A stretch of DNA of 64,000 nt from Micromonospora sp. WMMA1363 (GCF_030345795.1 NZ_JAUALB010000001.1:248001-312000), one strand, 5' to 3'; numbered from the stretch's first letter, positions 51,424 to 62,040 are shown. A program made the numbers and translations. Notes: generated from the letters alone by a model not told the origin.

Positions 51424-53070
51424 GTGAGCACCCGTCCCCGCGCGGGCCAGCCCGCCCAGGCGGCCGATCTGGTCGACGTGCCGATGCTGGTCACGGCGTA
51501 CTACGCGGAACACCCCGACCCGACCGACCCGGCCCAGCAGGTCTCCTTCGGTACCTCCGGCCACCGGGGCTCGTCGCTGCGCAACGCCTTCAACTCCGAC
51601 CACATCCTCGCGGTCACCCAGGCGCTCTGCGACTACCGGCGGGAGCGTGGCCCGGACGGCCCACTCTTCCTCGGCCGGGACACCCACGCGCTCTCCGCCC
51701 CGGCCGCGGTCGACGCGCTGGAGGTGCTCGCCGCCAACGAGGTGACCGTCCTGCTGGACAGCCGCGACGGGTACACGCCGACCCCGGCGGTGTCGCACGC
51801 GATCCTGGCCCACAACCGGGGCCGGACCAGCGGCCTCGCCGACGGCATCGTGATCACCCCGTCGCACAACCCGCCGGACGACGGCGGCTTCAAGTACAAC
51901 CCCACGCACGGCGGCCCGGCCGACACGGACGCCACCAGGTGGATCCAGGACCGTGCGAACGCGATCCTCGCCGCCGGGCTCAAGGAGGTGCGCCGGATGC
52001 CGTACGCCCGGGCGCGGGTCGCCGACACCACCGGGTCGTACGACTTCCTCACCCGCTACGTGGACGACCTGCCGGCTGCGCTCGACCTGGACGCGGTGCG
52101 CGCCGCCGGGGTGCGGATCGGGGCGGACCCGCTCGGCGGCGCGAGCGTCGGCTACTGGAGCGAGATCGCCGAGCGGCACCGGATCGACCTGACCGTGGTG
52201 AACCCGACGGTCGACCCGACCTGGCGGTTCATGACCCTCGACGGGGACGGCAAGATCCGGATGGACTGCTCGTCGCCGAACGCGATGGCGTCGCTGATCG
52301 CCGCCCGCGCGGACTACCAGGTGTCGACCGGTAACGATGCCGACGCCGACCGGCACGGCATCGTCACCCCCGACGGCGGCCTGATGAACCCCAACCAGTA
52401 CCTCGCCGTGGCGATCGCGCACCTGTTCCGCACCCGTACCGACTGGGGTCCGGCCGCCGCGGTCGGCAAGACCCTCGTCTCCTCGTCCATGATCGATCGG
52501 GTGGCCGCCGACCTCGGGCGTCCGTTGTTGGAGGTGCCGGTCGGTTTCAAGTGGTTCGTGCCCGGGCTGCTCGACGGCTCGGTCGGCTTCGGCGGTGAGG
52601 AGAGCGCCGGCGCTTCGTTCCTGCGTAGGGACGGTGGCACCTGGACCACCGACAAGGACGGCATTCTGCTGTGCCTCCTCGCCGCCGAGATCATCGCCAC
52701 CACCGGCCGCACCCCCAGCGAGCACTGGGCGGAGTTGGCCGGGCGGTTCGGTGCACCCTCGTACGCGCGGATCGACGCGCCGGCGAGCCGCGCGGAGAAG
52801 ACGGTGCTCGGCAAGCTCTCGCCGGAGCAGGTCACGGCAACCGAGCTGGCCGGGGAGCCGATCACGGCCACGCTCACCACGGCGCCCGGCAACGGCTCCC
52901 CGATCGGCGGCCTGAAGCTCGTCACGGCGAGTGGCTGGTTCGCCGCCCGCCCCTCCGGCACGGAGGACGTTTACAAGATCTATGCCGAGTCCTTCCAGGG
53001 GCCCGAACACCTCACCCGGATCCAGCAGGAGGCGAAGGACCTGGTGTCCTCGGTGCTCGCCAAGGGGTGA
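51424..53070 (+). CDS. pgm: Phosphoglucomutase (alpha-D-glucose phosphate-specific)
   Basis: 548 residues in the four-domain phosphohexomutase fold. The early block is [12 protein letters not shown]. The active-site serine is in [16 protein letters not shown] (about 146), the metal loop is [11 protein letters not shown], the sugar-binding block is [12 protein letters not shown] and the phosphate-binding end is [12 protein letters not shown]. Length and sequence match the bacterial Pgm that interconverts glucose-6- and glucose-1-phosphate. It lies 52 bases after glgC and would feed glucose-1-phosphate to GlgC and, via UDP-glucose, to the polysaccharide loci. Confidence 0.95.
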   Translation: MSTRPRAGQPAQAADLVDVPMLVTAYYAEHPDPTDPAQQVSFGTSGHRGSSLRNAFNSDHILAVTQALCDYRRERGPDGPLFLGRDTHALSAPAAVDALEVLAANEVTVLLDSRDGYTPTPAVSHAILAHNRGRTSGLADGIVITPSHNPPDDGGFKYNPTHGGPADTDATRWIQDRANAILAAGLKEVRRMPYARARVADTTGSYDFLTRYVDDLPAALDLDAVRAAGVRIGADPLGGASVGYWSEIAERHRIDLTVVNPTVDPTWRFMTLDGDGKIRMDCSSPNAMASLIAARADYQVSTGNDADADRHGIVTPDGGLMNPNQYLAVAIAHLFRTRTDWGPAAAVGKTLVSSSMIDRVAADLGRPLLEVPVGFKWFVPGLLDGSVGFGGEESAGASFLRRDGGTWTTDKDGILLCLLAAEIIATTGRTPSEHWAELAGRFGAPSYARIDAPASRAEKTVLGKLSPEQVTATELAGEPITATLTTAPGNGSPIGGLKLVTASGWFAARPSGTEDVYKIYAESFQGPEHLTRIQQEAKDLVSSVLAKG

Positions 53071-53231
53071 GCGGGTCGCCGCACCGACCGGAGCCACGCG
53101 TCGGCGGCCCACCCCGGTCCTGCCCCGCCGGCCGCTGCGCCGGGACGCGGCAGTGGTGACCGCGTCAAAGCCGTGCCCCGCGTCGGCCTTGCCGCTCGTG
53201 ACGTCCGGGCGAGATGCCGGTGGTGCTGCGG

Positions 53232-54161
53232 TCAGCGGGGCGGGGGAAGCTCGCGGCGGCTCAGCTGCTCGCGCAGGCTCTCCGGGAGCAGCTCGCGGAG
53301 CTGGTCGGGCAGCAGGGGCAGGTCCAGCAGGCTCAGCTTGAGCTGGTTGCGCTGCTGGTAGCGGCGTGGATCGAGGCGGACCACCAGACCCGCGTCGCGG
53401 CGGTAGGTCACCTCCATCGCGCCCTCGGTGGCCGCGTCCCGGATCACCAGGCCGTCCATCTCCACCGCCACCGGCGCGGAATCCGGTGCCAGCTCCAGCC
53501 GGATCCGCTCGTCGGGGGAGAGGATCACCGAACGGGAGATCCCGGCCATCGGCGCGGACGGCGTCACCACCACCACGTCACTCGCCGGCGAGACCAGCGG
53601 CCCGCCCGCCGCGTAGCTGTAGGCGGTCGACCCGGTCGGCGTGCTCACCACCAGCGCATCGCAGCGGTAGTAGCCGTACCGCTGCCCGTCCACTCCGAGC
53701 GTGGCGTTGACGAAGCCCGCGCCCGGCTGCCGGACCAGCGCGACGTCGTTGAAGGCCACGATGTCGTCGCCGCACACGTCGCAGACCAGGCAGCTGTGTC
53801 GCTCCACCGTGAAGTTCTTGTTCGCCAGCCGCTCCAGCGCGGCCGGAAGGTCCGGCGGCTCCACCTCGACCAGGAAACCGAGCCGGCCCAGGTGCACGCC
53901 GAGCACCGGCTTCGGGTCGCGGACCGCGGAGCGCAGCGCGCCGAGCATCGTACCGTCCCCACCGATGCTGATCAGCGCGTCGCAGGTGGTGGGCACCTCG
54001 TCGGCGGGGAGCGGTTCCACCGTGGCGGGTACCCGGTGCCGGTCCTCGGCCCGGACCGCCAGGGTCATCCGGTGCCGGGCTACCCAGTCGACGATGATGC
54101 CGACCACCTCGGTGACGTCCCGGGTCGGGTGCAGCACCAGCCCGAGCCGGATCCGATCCAT
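53232..54161 (-). CDS. nadK: NAD kinase
   Basis: 309 residues. It carries the family GGDGT motif in ISIGGDGTMLGAL (about 66-78), GVHLGRLGFLVEV, the NE/D-like FNDVALVR block, and the glycine-rich STPTGSTAYSYAAGGP, then PMAGISRSVIL. NAD kinase phosphorylates NAD to NADP in the cytosol. The protein is slightly long because of a C-terminal leucine-rich, basic tail (LLPDQLRELLPESLREQL). It is transcribed away from the M14 gene's end and toward pgm. No operon partner. Confidence 0.92.
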   Translation of the reverse strand: MDRIRLGLVLHPTRDVTEVVGIIVDWVARHRMTLAVRAEDRHRVPATVEPLPADEVPTTCDALISIGGDGTMLGALRSAVRDPKPVLGVHLGRLGFLVEVEPPDLPAALERLANKNFTVERHSCLVCDVCGDDIVAFNDVALVRQPGAGFVNATLGVDGQRYGYYRCDALVVSTPTGSTAYSYAAGGPLVSPASDVVVVTPSAPMAGISRSVILSPDERIRLELAPDSAPVAVEMDGLVIRDAATEGAMEVTYRRDAGLVVRLDPRRYQQRNQLKLSLLDLPLLPDQLRELLPESLREQLSRRELPPPR

Positions 54162-54258
54162 GTTCCCAGCTCACCACATCGGGGGCCGGCCCGGCGGGCG
54201 GAAACGGCAGGTGTGCCGGCGGTCCACCCGGACCGCCGGCACACCCGGTGGGGAACCG

Positions 54259-57200
54259 TCAGTGGCGGGCGGCCCCGGTCAGGTGGGTCAGTGCCCGCTC
54301 GACCAGGTCGTCCCGGGCCGCCGGGGCCAGCCCCTCCAGGCCGAAGCCGAGGTAGATGGTGTCCGTGGTGACCACCGCCGACCCCTCCTCGAACGCCTGT
54401 CGGCTCCGCGACCAGTCGGTGGCGTTGCCCGCCGAGCCCGGCGGTGGGCCGGCCACCGTCCAGCCGTCCAGGTCGGTCTCGAACGAGGTCTCGCCGACCG
54501 TCGCGCCGTCGGCGACCACGCGGGCGTCGTCGAGGAAGACGCCGAGGCCCTGGGTGGCCCAGTCCGACACGTACGAGATCGACACCTCGACCTGTTTGCC
54601 GCCGTATCCGGACAGGTCGACCACGAACTCCTGCCAGCCGTTGGAGGCGCTGGTCGCGGCGTGCCAGCTGCCGGTGGTGCCGGTTGGCGAGCAGTCCGCA
54701 TCCTGGTACCGGGCGAGCCACGGGTGCAACTGCTCGACCCAGCCGGAGGTGCAACTGCTCCCGGTGTCCGTGCCGGTCTTGCCGTTGACGTCCGGCAACG
54801 TCGTCCACGCGTCGCTGCCCACCTCGTGTGCCTCGACGAACAGGTAGTCCCAGTTCGGTTCGATGTCGTACGAGGCGAAGAAGCGCAGTTCGGCGTTGGT
54901 GGCGCCGGTGAGGTCGACGGTGCGGGTGAGCCGCTTGTACGACTCGTCGGCCTGCCCGCTCCACAGGTACCAGGCGCCGGTGCGCGGGTCGAACGGCGCC
55001 GCGCCCGGGCGGGCCCAGCCGACCGGTGCCGAGCTGGCAAACTGCGGGAACTGATCCGGCGGCAGGAAGCTCGACGTGGTGAGGAACGACGCCGTGTGGT
55101 CCTGGTTTGCCGCCGAACCGGGCGCGTTCAGGGTGCCGGCGAAGCCGGCGAAGGGTCCGTCCTCGCCCGCCACCGGGTACGGGCCGTCGGCGCCCGAGCC
55201 CCCGTCGCTGACGTACGTGTACGCCCCCAGCCAGTACTGCTGGAAGTCGTTCAGCAACGGCAGGCAGGTGTCGTCGTCCGGGTCGGTGCACTCCGCCGGA
55301 CCGTTCGGCTGGTACCCGTACGAACCGTTGGCGGCCTGCGCGAACAGCGCGTACTTGCCGCTGAGCAACAGCTTGCCGCCCTCGTTCAGATAGTCCCGGA
55401 CGGCCAGTTCGGTGTCCAGTGCCGCCCGTGCGGTGGTGCCGGGCACCTGCCCCGGCGCCCGGAGGATGACGTCGTCACCGGTTTCCCAGAGCACCGTCCG
55501 GTAGTGCGACAGCACGCCCAGCGGGTGCGGGGCCTTCCGGCCCATCGCGTCGAAGTCGTACACGTCGCTGGTGCGGCCGGCCGCGGTCAGCGCGGCGGTC
55601 ATCTCCTCGGCGTATTTCGCGCTGGTGCCGCCCTGGGCCGGGCTGAGGCCGGTGACGTCCTCCATCGCGAGCACCAGGACATCGCCGCCGACGTCGTCGT
55701 GCACCCGGTAGGTGAAGTGCTCGCTGGTGACCGTCCCGGCCCCCGGTTTGCGTCCGGAGAACCAGACCTCGACCGTGTCGCCCGGCCGGGTCCCGGTCAC
55801 CTTGCCGCGCAGCTCGGCGTAGTAGTCGTCATGGGTGTTGCCGTACCGCTCGCCGCCGTGCCACTCCGTGACCTTGACGGTCTTCGGCCGGCCGCCGTTG
55901 ACCGTCCAGTGCATCCGGACGTTCTTCAGCGCCCGTCGGACGATCGAGGCGACCTGTTGGTCCCGCCCGTACGAGGTGTCGAAGCTGTCGACCACGAAGT
56001 CCGGGGTGCGGCGACCCACCACCGACACCGGGTCGTCCGGGTCGTGCGTGGACCTGGCCACGGCGAGCGCGAACGGCAGGTTCTTCGCCACCTCGGCCGA
56101 GATCAGATCCTCGTCGTCCGGGAAGATGAAGCCGCTGACGCAGTCCTCCGGGACCCACTCGTCGTCCGGGTCGGAGGCCGCCGCCGCCTGGCAGGTCGAC
56201 ATCTCCGGGGTGAAGCCGAGCGTGCCGTAGCGGACCGTGGCGTGCGTGTCGGTGTCGCCGTTGGTGGTGTACAGCTCAGCGGAGATGTCCGGGTCGTAGC
56301 CGGGCACCGCCGGGTTGGCGTCGTCACCGACCATCGCCTCGTAGATCACGTCGTCCGGTGTGGGAGTGCTGACCTGCCAGCCCACGCCGTAGAGGAGCAG
56401 TTGGGCGGCGGAGTGGTAGTTGACGAAGAACTCGAAGCCGACCCGCCGGAACAGCCGGTCCAGCGCCGTGGTCTCCGGCTCCGAGTTCGGGCGGGGGCCG
56501 CGGTAGGTGTCGCTGTTCGGGTCGGGGGAGGAGCCCTCGTTGTCGTAGCCCCACTTGTAGCCGAAGTTGCGGTTGAGGTCGACGCCGTCGGCGGTGGTCA
56601 CCTGCCCGTCGCCGTCGTTGTCCCGCAGGTTCTTGCGCCACAGCCGGTTTCCCGGCGTGAAGGTGTGGTCGTAGCCGTCCGGGTTGGCGACCGGCACGAA
56701 CCACAGCTCCGTGGTGTCCACCAGTCGGGTGATCTCCGGGTCGGTGCCGTAGTTGTCGAGCACGTGGTGCATCAGCCGCCGGGTCATTTCCGGCGTGATC
56801 CACTCTCGGGCGTGCTGGGCGCTGGCGTAGAGTACCGCCGGCCGCTTGCCGTCGCGGACCTTCCTCGCGTTCTTGGTGACCTTGACCGCGAGAATCGGCT
56901 TGCCCTGCACCGTCCGGCCGATGGTCTCCACCTTGGTCAGCCTCGGGTACCGTGCCGCGGTGGCGGTGATCTCGTCCCGGATGCCACCGGGCTCGCTGTA
57001 GGAACGGAACGCCGACCAGCCGGTGGCCGCCTGCTCGCGCAGCGCCTGGGAGGCGTTCTTGCCGCGTACCTTCTTGACCTCCAGCTGCACGCCCTGGCTC
57101 GCCAGCCGGGCCGCCTGCCGTCTGCTGAGCACCGTCTCGATCCGGGTGTCACCGGTGCGGTCGGTCTCGGTGTGCCCGTGGTCGAGGTCGACCCCGGCGT

Positions 57201-57363
57201 GGCGCAGCTTCTCCAGTTGTTTGGGGCTGACCGTGCCGACGTACACCTCCAGACCATCGCGGCCGACCGGATCGGACGGTGGCCGTGCGCTTGCCGGTGC
57301 GGTCAGCGCCAGCGCGCCGACCAGAGTGAACACGCCGGCGATGGCCAGCCGTGTGCGCCTCAT
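54259..57363 (-). CDS. Large secreted M14 zinc carboxypeptidase
   Basis: 1034 residues from ATG at 57363 (AGGAGG five bases upstream). The signal peptide ends in LTAPASA. A propeptide of about 100 residues precedes the M14 domain: zinc ligands in SAQHAREWITPE (about 183-186) and YHSAAQLLLYG (about 316), substrate loop NPDGYDHTF, and catalytic glutamate in FTPEMSTC (about 386). The second half has a class-I amidotransferase-like module (LLLSGKYALFAQ) and beta-sandwich domains (ELRFFASYDIEPNWDYLFV, then VVADGATVGETSFETDLDGW), resembling immune-inhibitor-A-like regions. It is an exported exopeptidase, probably for nutrient scavenging. Confidence 0.88.
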   Translation of the reverse strand: MRRTRLAIAGVFTLVGALALTAPASARPPSDPVGRDGLEVYVGTVSPKQLEKLRHAGVDLDHGHTETDRTGDTRIETVLSRRQAARLASQGVQLEVKKVRGKNASQALREQAATGWSAFRSYSEPGGIRDEITATAARYPRLTKVETIGRTVQGKPILAVKVTKNARKVRDGKRPAVLYASAQHAREWITPEMTRRLMHHVLDNYGTDPEITRLVDTTELWFVPVANPDGYDHTFTPGNRLWRKNLRDNDGDGQVTTADGVDLNRNFGYKWGYDNEGSSPDPNSDTYRGPRPNSEPETTALDRLFRRVGFEFFVNYHSAAQLLLYGVGWQVSTPTPDDVIYEAMVGDDANPAVPGYDPDISAELYTTNGDTDTHATVRYGTLGFTPEMSTCQAAAASDPDDEWVPEDCVSGFIFPDDEDLISAEVAKNLPFALAVARSTHDPDDPVSVVGRRTPDFVVDSFDTSYGRDQQVASIVRRALKNVRMHWTVNGGRPKTVKVTEWHGGERYGNTHDDYYAELRGKVTGTRPGDTVEVWFSGRKPGAGTVTSEHFTYRVHDDVGGDVLVLAMEDVTGLSPAQGGTSAKYAEEMTAALTAAGRTSDVYDFDAMGRKAPHPLGVLSHYRTVLWETGDDVILRAPGQVPGTTARAALDTELAVRDYLNEGGKLLLSGKYALFAQAANGSYGYQPNGPAECTDPDDDTCLPLLNDFQQYWLGAYTYVSDGGSGADGPYPVAGEDGPFAGFAGTLNAPGSAANQDHTASFLTTSSFLPPDQFPQFASSAPVGWARPGAAPFDPRTGAWYLWSGQADESYKRLTRTVDLTGATNAELRFFASYDIEPNWDYLFVEAHEVGSDAWTTLPDVNGKTGTDTGSSCTSGWVEQLHPWLARYQDADCSPTGTTGSWHAATSASNGWQEFVVDLSGYGGKQVEVSISYVSDWATQGLGVFLDDARVVADGATVGETSFETDLDGWTVAGPPPGSAGNATDWSRSRQAFEEGSAVVTTDTIYLGFGLEGLAPAARDDLVERALTHLTGAARH

Positions 57364-57708
57364 CGCGCCTCCTGGGGTGGAAGGACCTGTCCCGCGAGCC
57401 TGTCGAATGATTGGAATGCATGTCAATCAATGGACGGCGTCGATTGCTGCCTGAACGGGGGATGTGGGCTTGGTGCGCCGGGGTCCCGGCAGAGTGCGCC
57501 GAACGTGAATGAGGGTGATCTGAGATCAATTGCGGCATATTGCCGATATGCTGAGATTGCTGCTGGTAAAAGTGCTTTCACGGCATTTTCTCGATGCGTG
57601 ACCTGCCAGGTGACCTGTCGTTGACCGTGTTGTGCGCCGCGGTGCGGGCGGCCGCACCGCAGGCGCGAGCACGGTGGACGGACCGACGACGATCGGACTC
57701 AGCAACCA
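57364..57708. other. Intergenic region upstream of the second polysaccharide locus
   Basis: 345 bases, distinctly less GC-rich around 57510-57590. It contains the short palindrome GGCATATTGCC (57533-57543). Promoters for the carboxypeptidase (minus) and the polymerase (plus) must lie here; I cannot assign them with confidence. Confidence 0.45.
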
Positions 57709-59121
57709 ATGATGTGGCTCTTCGTTCCGCTGCTCCTGCTCGCCGTCCTGCACTACGGCGTCGCGGTCCGCACCTACGGGGTGCTCACACCGGACGGGCT
57801 CTTCGTCGTCTTCCAGCTGCTGATGGCGTTCGGGACGCTCCACCTCGTCGACCCGGGCTCGTCCACCGAGTCGTTCTACGGCCAACTGGTGGTCGGTGCG
57901 GTGGCGACGTACCTGGTGGTCAGTCTGCTCACCTTCCTGTGCCTGCGTACCGGCCGGCGGTCGGCGCCCCGGCGGGTGGGCGACCGCACGCCGTACACCG
58001 TCCGACTGATCCGGCCCACCCCGACCGTCGTTTCGGTGGCCGTGGTGTCGATCCTCGCCACGGTCACGTACTTCGTCGCCGTCGGCCACAGCGCCTTCGT
58101 GGTCGGCCTCAACGGCCTGATCAACGGCCAACCCGAGGATGTGCGGACGCTGCGGCTGGAGTCGTACGCGGGGGAGAACTACGTCTATCCCGGGTACGCC
58201 AACCAGTTCCGCAACATCCTGCTGCCCTCCCTCGCCGTCGTTCTCGCCCTCTGGTTCTTCAGCCGCCCCGGCCCGTTGGGGCGCCTCTTCGCCCTGCTTC
58301 CGCTGGGCCTGGCGGTGCTGGGGCTCGTCGGCACCGGCCAACGCGGCGCGTTCTTTCTCTTCCTGCTGACCCTGGTCGTCTACTCGTTCCTCGCCGCCGG
58401 CCGCGCGATGTCCCGATGGGTGCTGTTGGTGCCTTTGCTCGGAACGCCGGTGGTGGTCCTGGCGACGCAGGTGCTGGGTCGCAGCGCCGGTGCCGAGAAC
58501 GCCCTCGCCGCGACGGGGTCGGAGCTGTACCGGCGCTTCCTGGAGGACAACCAACTCACCGGGGTGGCCGCGTTCAACTACACGTCCCAGCTGCCGGTTC
58601 GCAACGGCGGTGAGTGGCTCCGATCGTTGTCCGGTGTACTCCCGGGCGACCGGGGGAGCACCCTGGCCAACGAGGTGTTCGCGACCCTCTACGGTTCGGC
58701 GGCGGGCACCGCTCCGCCGTCGCTGTGGGGCTCGGTCCACCACAACTTCGGTACGGTCGGGGTGTTCGTCGTGGCCGCGGTTCTCGCCTTCATCCTCCAG
58801 GCCATGTCCTTCCACGGGCTGCGCCGCCGCAGCTACAACTCCCTCGAACTGATCGGCTACGCCGGCATGACGGTCGTCCTCGGGACCTGGGTCGCCGGCG
58901 GCCCGGATACCCTGCTGAACACCGGGCTGGTGGCCTATTTCGCGCTCTGGTACTGGGGCGGCCGGATCAGGCAGACGGACACGGCGGTGCCGTTCCACGT
59001 CCAACCCGCGTCGACCCGTGCGGTCGGCCCGGCGGCACAGCCGAATCGACTGGTCGGTAGACATCGTCCGTCGCCAGCAAGATCAGTGGGACACGGTGTG
59101 CCGTTGACCGCCGGCCGATAG
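57709..59121 (+). CDS. Wzy-like O-antigen/exopolysaccharide polymerase
   Basis: 470 residues with about eleven or twelve membrane helices and a large extracytoplasmic loop around residues 240-330 (EDNQLTGVAAFNYTSQLP, SGVLPGDRGSTLANEVF). Features of O-antigen-polymerase-like proteins are the arginine-bearing GTGQRGAFFLFLLTLVV and a late GTVGVFVVAAVLAF. It would join lipid-linked repeat units at the outer face of the membrane. It is followed closely by a flippase gene, the normal partner. Wzy proteins diverge greatly, so the call rests on topology and context more than motif. Confidence 0.75.
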   Translation: MMWLFVPLLLLAVLHYGVAVRTYGVLTPDGLFVVFQLLMAFGTLHLVDPGSSTESFYGQLVVGAVATYLVVSLLTFLCLRTGRRSAPRRVGDRTPYTVRLIRPTPTVVSVAVVSILATVTYFVAVGHSAFVVGLNGLINGQPEDVRTLRLESYAGENYVYPGYANQFRNILLPSLAVVLALWFFSRPGPLGRLFALLPLGLAVLGLVGTGQRGAFFLFLLTLVVYSFLAAGRAMSRWVLLVPLLGTPVVVLATQVLGRSAGAENALAATGSELYRRFLEDNQLTGVAAFNYTSQLPVRNGGEWLRSLSGVLPGDRGSTLANEVFATLYGSAAGTAPPSLWGSVHHNFGTVGVFVVAAVLAFILQAMSFHGLRRRSYNSLELIGYAGMTVVLGTWVAGGPDTLLNTGLVAYFALWYWGGRIRQTDTAVPFHVQPASTRAVGPAAQPNRLVGRHRPSPARSVGHGVPLTAGR

Positions 59122-59127
59122 CCGCCG

Positions 59128-60471
59128 ATGCGGAGGATGCGGCTGCGGGCGGCGCTGCGATCCCGGCTGACCGTCGGCCGGCGGGGGGTGCTGAGCATCG
59201 CCTCGGGAACGGTCGGTGGTCAGCTGCTCCTGCTGGCCGCGGCCCCGGCCCTGGCGCGCCTGTACGGTCCGGCAGACTTCGGTGTATTCACGGTGATCGC
59301 CACACTGGTGGCGACCCTGGGGACGGTCGCGGCATTCCGCTTCGAGCTCGCCGTTCCGCTCCCCGAAGAGGACCGGCACGCCTACGGGCTGGTCGCCCTC
59401 GGGCTCACCTGTGCCCTGCTGACGGCAGTCGGGGGCACGGTCGTGGTGGCCTTAGCCGGCGGCGCCGTCGCCGTCGCCTTCGGTCAGCCCGCCCTGCGTA
59501 CCTGGCTGTGGTTGGTTCCGTTGGCGTCGGCGGCGATGGGCTGCCTCCTGGTGCTCAACCAGTTGGCGGTACGGCACCGCCGGTACGGCTCGATCGGCCG
59601 GCGGAACCTCCTCCAGTCCGTTTCGATGCTGCTCACGCAGCTCCTCGCGGGTGTTGCCGGATTCCGCTCCGGCGGATTGGCCCTGGGACTCGGCGTCGGT
59701 CAGGCGGCTGGGGCGCTCATGCTGCTGCCCAACGCCCACCTTCGTGGGGCGCAGGCGAGGGCGGCGTGGCGCCCTCGGGAGCTGTGGCGGACCGCACGGC
59801 GCTACCGCCGTTTCCCGCTCGTCCTGGCACCGTCGGGACTGATCAACGTGTTGGGACTCCAGCTGCCGGTGCTGCTGATCGCGTACTGGTACGGCAGCAC
59901 AGCGGCGGGATGGCTCGGCCTGACCCAGCGGGTCCTCGCGGCGCCCGCCGCGCTGCTCGGCGTCGCCGTGGCCCAGGTCTACCTCGGTGAGCTCTCCCGG
60001 GCGGCACGGGAAACGCCCGAGCAAGCCCGGCTGATCTTCTTCGGGGCGAGCCGGCGGCTCGCCCTCATCGCGCTGCCGGGTGCGGTTGCCGTCGTGGTGG
60101 GCGCCCCCGCGCTCTTCCGGCTTCTCTTCGGCGACGGGTGGGCCGGCAGCGGGGCGTACGCTCAGGCGCTCGCCATCGGTACGGCGGCGCACTTCGTCGC
60201 GTCCCCGCTGTCGCAGACGCTGATCGTCTTCGGCCGGCAGGGACTACAGCTGACGTGGGACGTGGGCCGAGTCCTGGTTGTCACGGGTGCGGTCGGTCTC
60301 ACCGTGCTCACCGGTGGCTCGGCGTTGACCGCGGTGTGGGCGTTCGGGCTCTCGGCCGCGGTCACCTACGGCGCATCCTGGCTCTTGGCACTTCGGACAG
60401 TCGTCGGTGCCGGCCGTGCGGCGCGATCGGCCGGTGTCGCCGAGTCACGTGAGTTGGCGCGACAGGCGTGA
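59128..60471 (+). CDS. Wzx-like polysaccharide flippase
   Basis: 447 residues with about 12-14 helices. The N-terminus (GVLSIASGTVGGQLLLLAAAPALARLYGPADFG) carries the Wzx/RfbX pattern A-R-L-Y-G-P-x-D-F-G and a following FELAVPLP (quoted in parts). Later helices contain LIAYWYGSTAAGWLGLTQRVL and VGAPALFRLLFGDGW. It belongs to the MOP exporter superfamily and should flip lipid-linked glycan units to the outer face. It starts six bases after the polymerase stop, so both are in one operon. Confidence 0.83.
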   Translation: MRRMRLRAALRSRLTVGRRGVLSIASGTVGGQLLLLAAAPALARLYGPADFGVFTVIATLVATLGTVAAFRFELAVPLPEEDRHAYGLVALGLTCALLTAVGGTVVVALAGGAVAVAFGQPALRTWLWLVPLASAAMGCLLVLNQLAVRHRRYGSIGRRNLLQSVSMLLTQLLAGVAGFRSGGLALGLGVGQAAGALMLLPNAHLRGAQARAAWRPRELWRTARRYRRFPLVLAPSGLINVLGLQLPVLLIAYWYGSTAAGWLGLTQRVLAAPAALLGVAVAQVYLGELSRAARETPEQARLIFFGASRRLALIALPGAVAVVVGAPALFRLLFGDGWAGSGAYAQALAIGTAAHFVASPLSQTLIVFGRQGLQLTWDVGRVLVVTGAVGLTVLTGGSALTAVWAFGLSAAVTYGASWLLALRTVVGAGRAARSAGVAESRELARQA

Positions 60472-60648
60472 GCACCACCGGCCGATGTTCTCCGGCGGGC
60501 CCCGCCGGCCGGCGGACGCCCATAACTGCCTCGCAGCATGGGTCGTTTCATCAATAGCGACGACCTGGGCGCGCTGGTCGGTGTGGCGAAATCAGCCGCC
60601 CACCCGAGGCCTTCGCGTCGTCCCCGTCCAACGAGGAACGAGTCCGTC

Positions 60649-61956
60649 ATGCGACCCCGACTGCTGATCATTGCCTACGTCTTCCCGCCTTCGGAATCGG
60701 TCGGTGCCCGGCGGCCCGGCGAGTTGGCTCGATTCGCCGTCGAGCGCCAGTGGGACGTGCGGGTGCTGACCGCGACGTCGGCGGCTCCAGACGCGCTGGG
60801 CGCCGGGATCCCGGAGGGCGGGATCTTCCGGATCGCTCCGGTGCCCCGAACGGCCCAACTCGTCTCGTCGGTGCGTCGGGCGGAGGCGCAGTCACGGGTG
60901 GGCCGGCGTCATCTGCTCACCACGCTCGGGACGATCGGGCGAGAGATCTTGATCCCGGATGCCTGCGTCAACTGGGTCGTGCCCGCTGTCCGGCAGTTCA
61001 TGCGGACCCGGGACGGCTGGCGTCCGGACGTCATCGTGGTGACCGGTCCGCCCGCGTCGGCATATCTGGTGGCGGCGAGGGTGGCCCGCCGCTTGGACGT
61101 GCCGTGGGTCGCCGACTACCGGGACCTGTGGACGGTCGGCAACGACTACTGGCCATACGGGCGTTCGTGGTGGCGCCGCGGCATCGACCACGGCTTGGAA
61201 CGTCGCCTGCTCCGCTCGGCGGCCTGTTGCGTCACGATCTCCGAGCCGCTGGCCGAGATCATGCGCACCACGTTCGGCATCGACACCAAGACCGTGATGA
61301 ACGGCATCGACCGGCAGCCGATGCCGACTGTCGACGTGCCGGGCCCCACCTGGCCGGCGGGACCCGGATCCTCGACGCTGACGTTGGCGCACACCGGCCG
61401 GTTGAACCCGGGCAAGCGGGACCCCTCGCCGTTGCTGGACGCTGTCTCGCTGCTTGGTCCGGAGGCCCGTCGCGTCACCGTGGTCTTCGCCGGGGAGGAC
61501 AACGGGGTGGCCCGGGCGGCCACGGAACGCGCCGGTGTCGCCGAGTCGGTGACGAACCTGGGCGAGGTGTCGGCCGAGAAGTCCTGGCGCGTCCAGGTCG
61601 AGGCCGACGTGCTGGTGTTGGTGATGTGGAACGATCCACGGGACGCCGGAACCGTTCCCGGGAAGTTCTTCGACTACCTGCGTGCCCGGCGTCCGATCCT
61701 GATGATCGGCCATCCGAACGGGATCGTGGCGGACATCATCCGATCCCGTGACGCGGGTGCCGTCCTCGACGACCCGCGTGAGATCGCGGATCAGTTGCGG
61801 AGGTGGCTCGCGGAGAAGGACCGTGTCGGCCGGATCCCGGACCTTCCGGCGTCCGCTCTGGACGGTCTCTACCGGGATGACCAGCTCGAGGCGTTTCTCG
61901 AGATCCTCTCCGACGCCGCCGCCGCGCACCGGTCACGTCGCCGACCCGTCCGCTGA
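60649..61956 (+). CDS. GT4-like glycosyltransferase
   Basis: 435 residues from ATG at 60649 (GAGGAA about 11 bases upstream). An ATG at 60538 is open but the added residues look uncoding. It opens with LLIIAYVFPPSESVGARRPGEL, typical of GT-B enzymes, then WVVPAVRQF, DVIVVTGPPASAYLVAARVA, PWVADYRDLW, CCVTISEPLAEIM, LTLAHTGRLNPGKRDPSPLL and GKFFDYLRARRPILMIG. It likely adds a sugar during repeat-unit assembly. It follows the flippase gene by 177 bases on the same strand and ends at a strong hairpin. Donor and acceptor are unknown. Confidence 0.83.
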   Translation: MRPRLLIIAYVFPPSESVGARRPGELARFAVERQWDVRVLTATSAAPDALGAGIPEGGIFRIAPVPRTAQLVSSVRRAEAQSRVGRRHLLTTLGTIGREILIPDACVNWVVPAVRQFMRTRDGWRPDVIVVTGPPASAYLVAARVARRLDVPWVADYRDLWTVGNDYWPYGRSWWRRGIDHGLERRLLRSAACCVTISEPLAEIMRTTFGIDTKTVMNGIDRQPMPTVDVPGPTWPAGPGSSTLTLAHTGRLNPGKRDPSPLLDAVSLLGPEARRVTVVFAGEDNGVARAATERAGVAESVTNLGEVSAEKSWRVQVEADVLVLVMWNDPRDAGTVPGKFFDYLRARRPILMIGHPNGIVADIIRSRDAGAVLDDPREIADQLRRWLAEKDRVGRIPDLPASALDGLYRDDQLEAFLEILSDAAAAHRSRRRPVR

Positions 61957-61969
61957 GTGGTCTGTCGCC

Positions 61970-62006
61970 CTGTCGCCCGTGCGTGTCCGCACGACACGGG
62001 CGACAG
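61970..62006. terminator. Bidirectional terminator hairpin
   Basis: CTGTCGCCCGTG (61970-61981) pairs perfectly with CACGGGCGACAG (61995-62006). An outer GGTCTGT/ACAGACC pair extends it. It lies between convergent stops at 61956 and 62041. Confidence 0.8.
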
Positions 62007-62040
62007 GCACAGACCGTGGGGGGCGGTCGGGCGAGCGGGC

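Noticed and set aside
53701..57624. 1307-codon open frame antisense to NAD kinase and the M14 carboxypeptidase
   Set aside because: Both sense genes carry clear catalytic motifs. The antisense product is R/G/V-rich with no recognisable fold.
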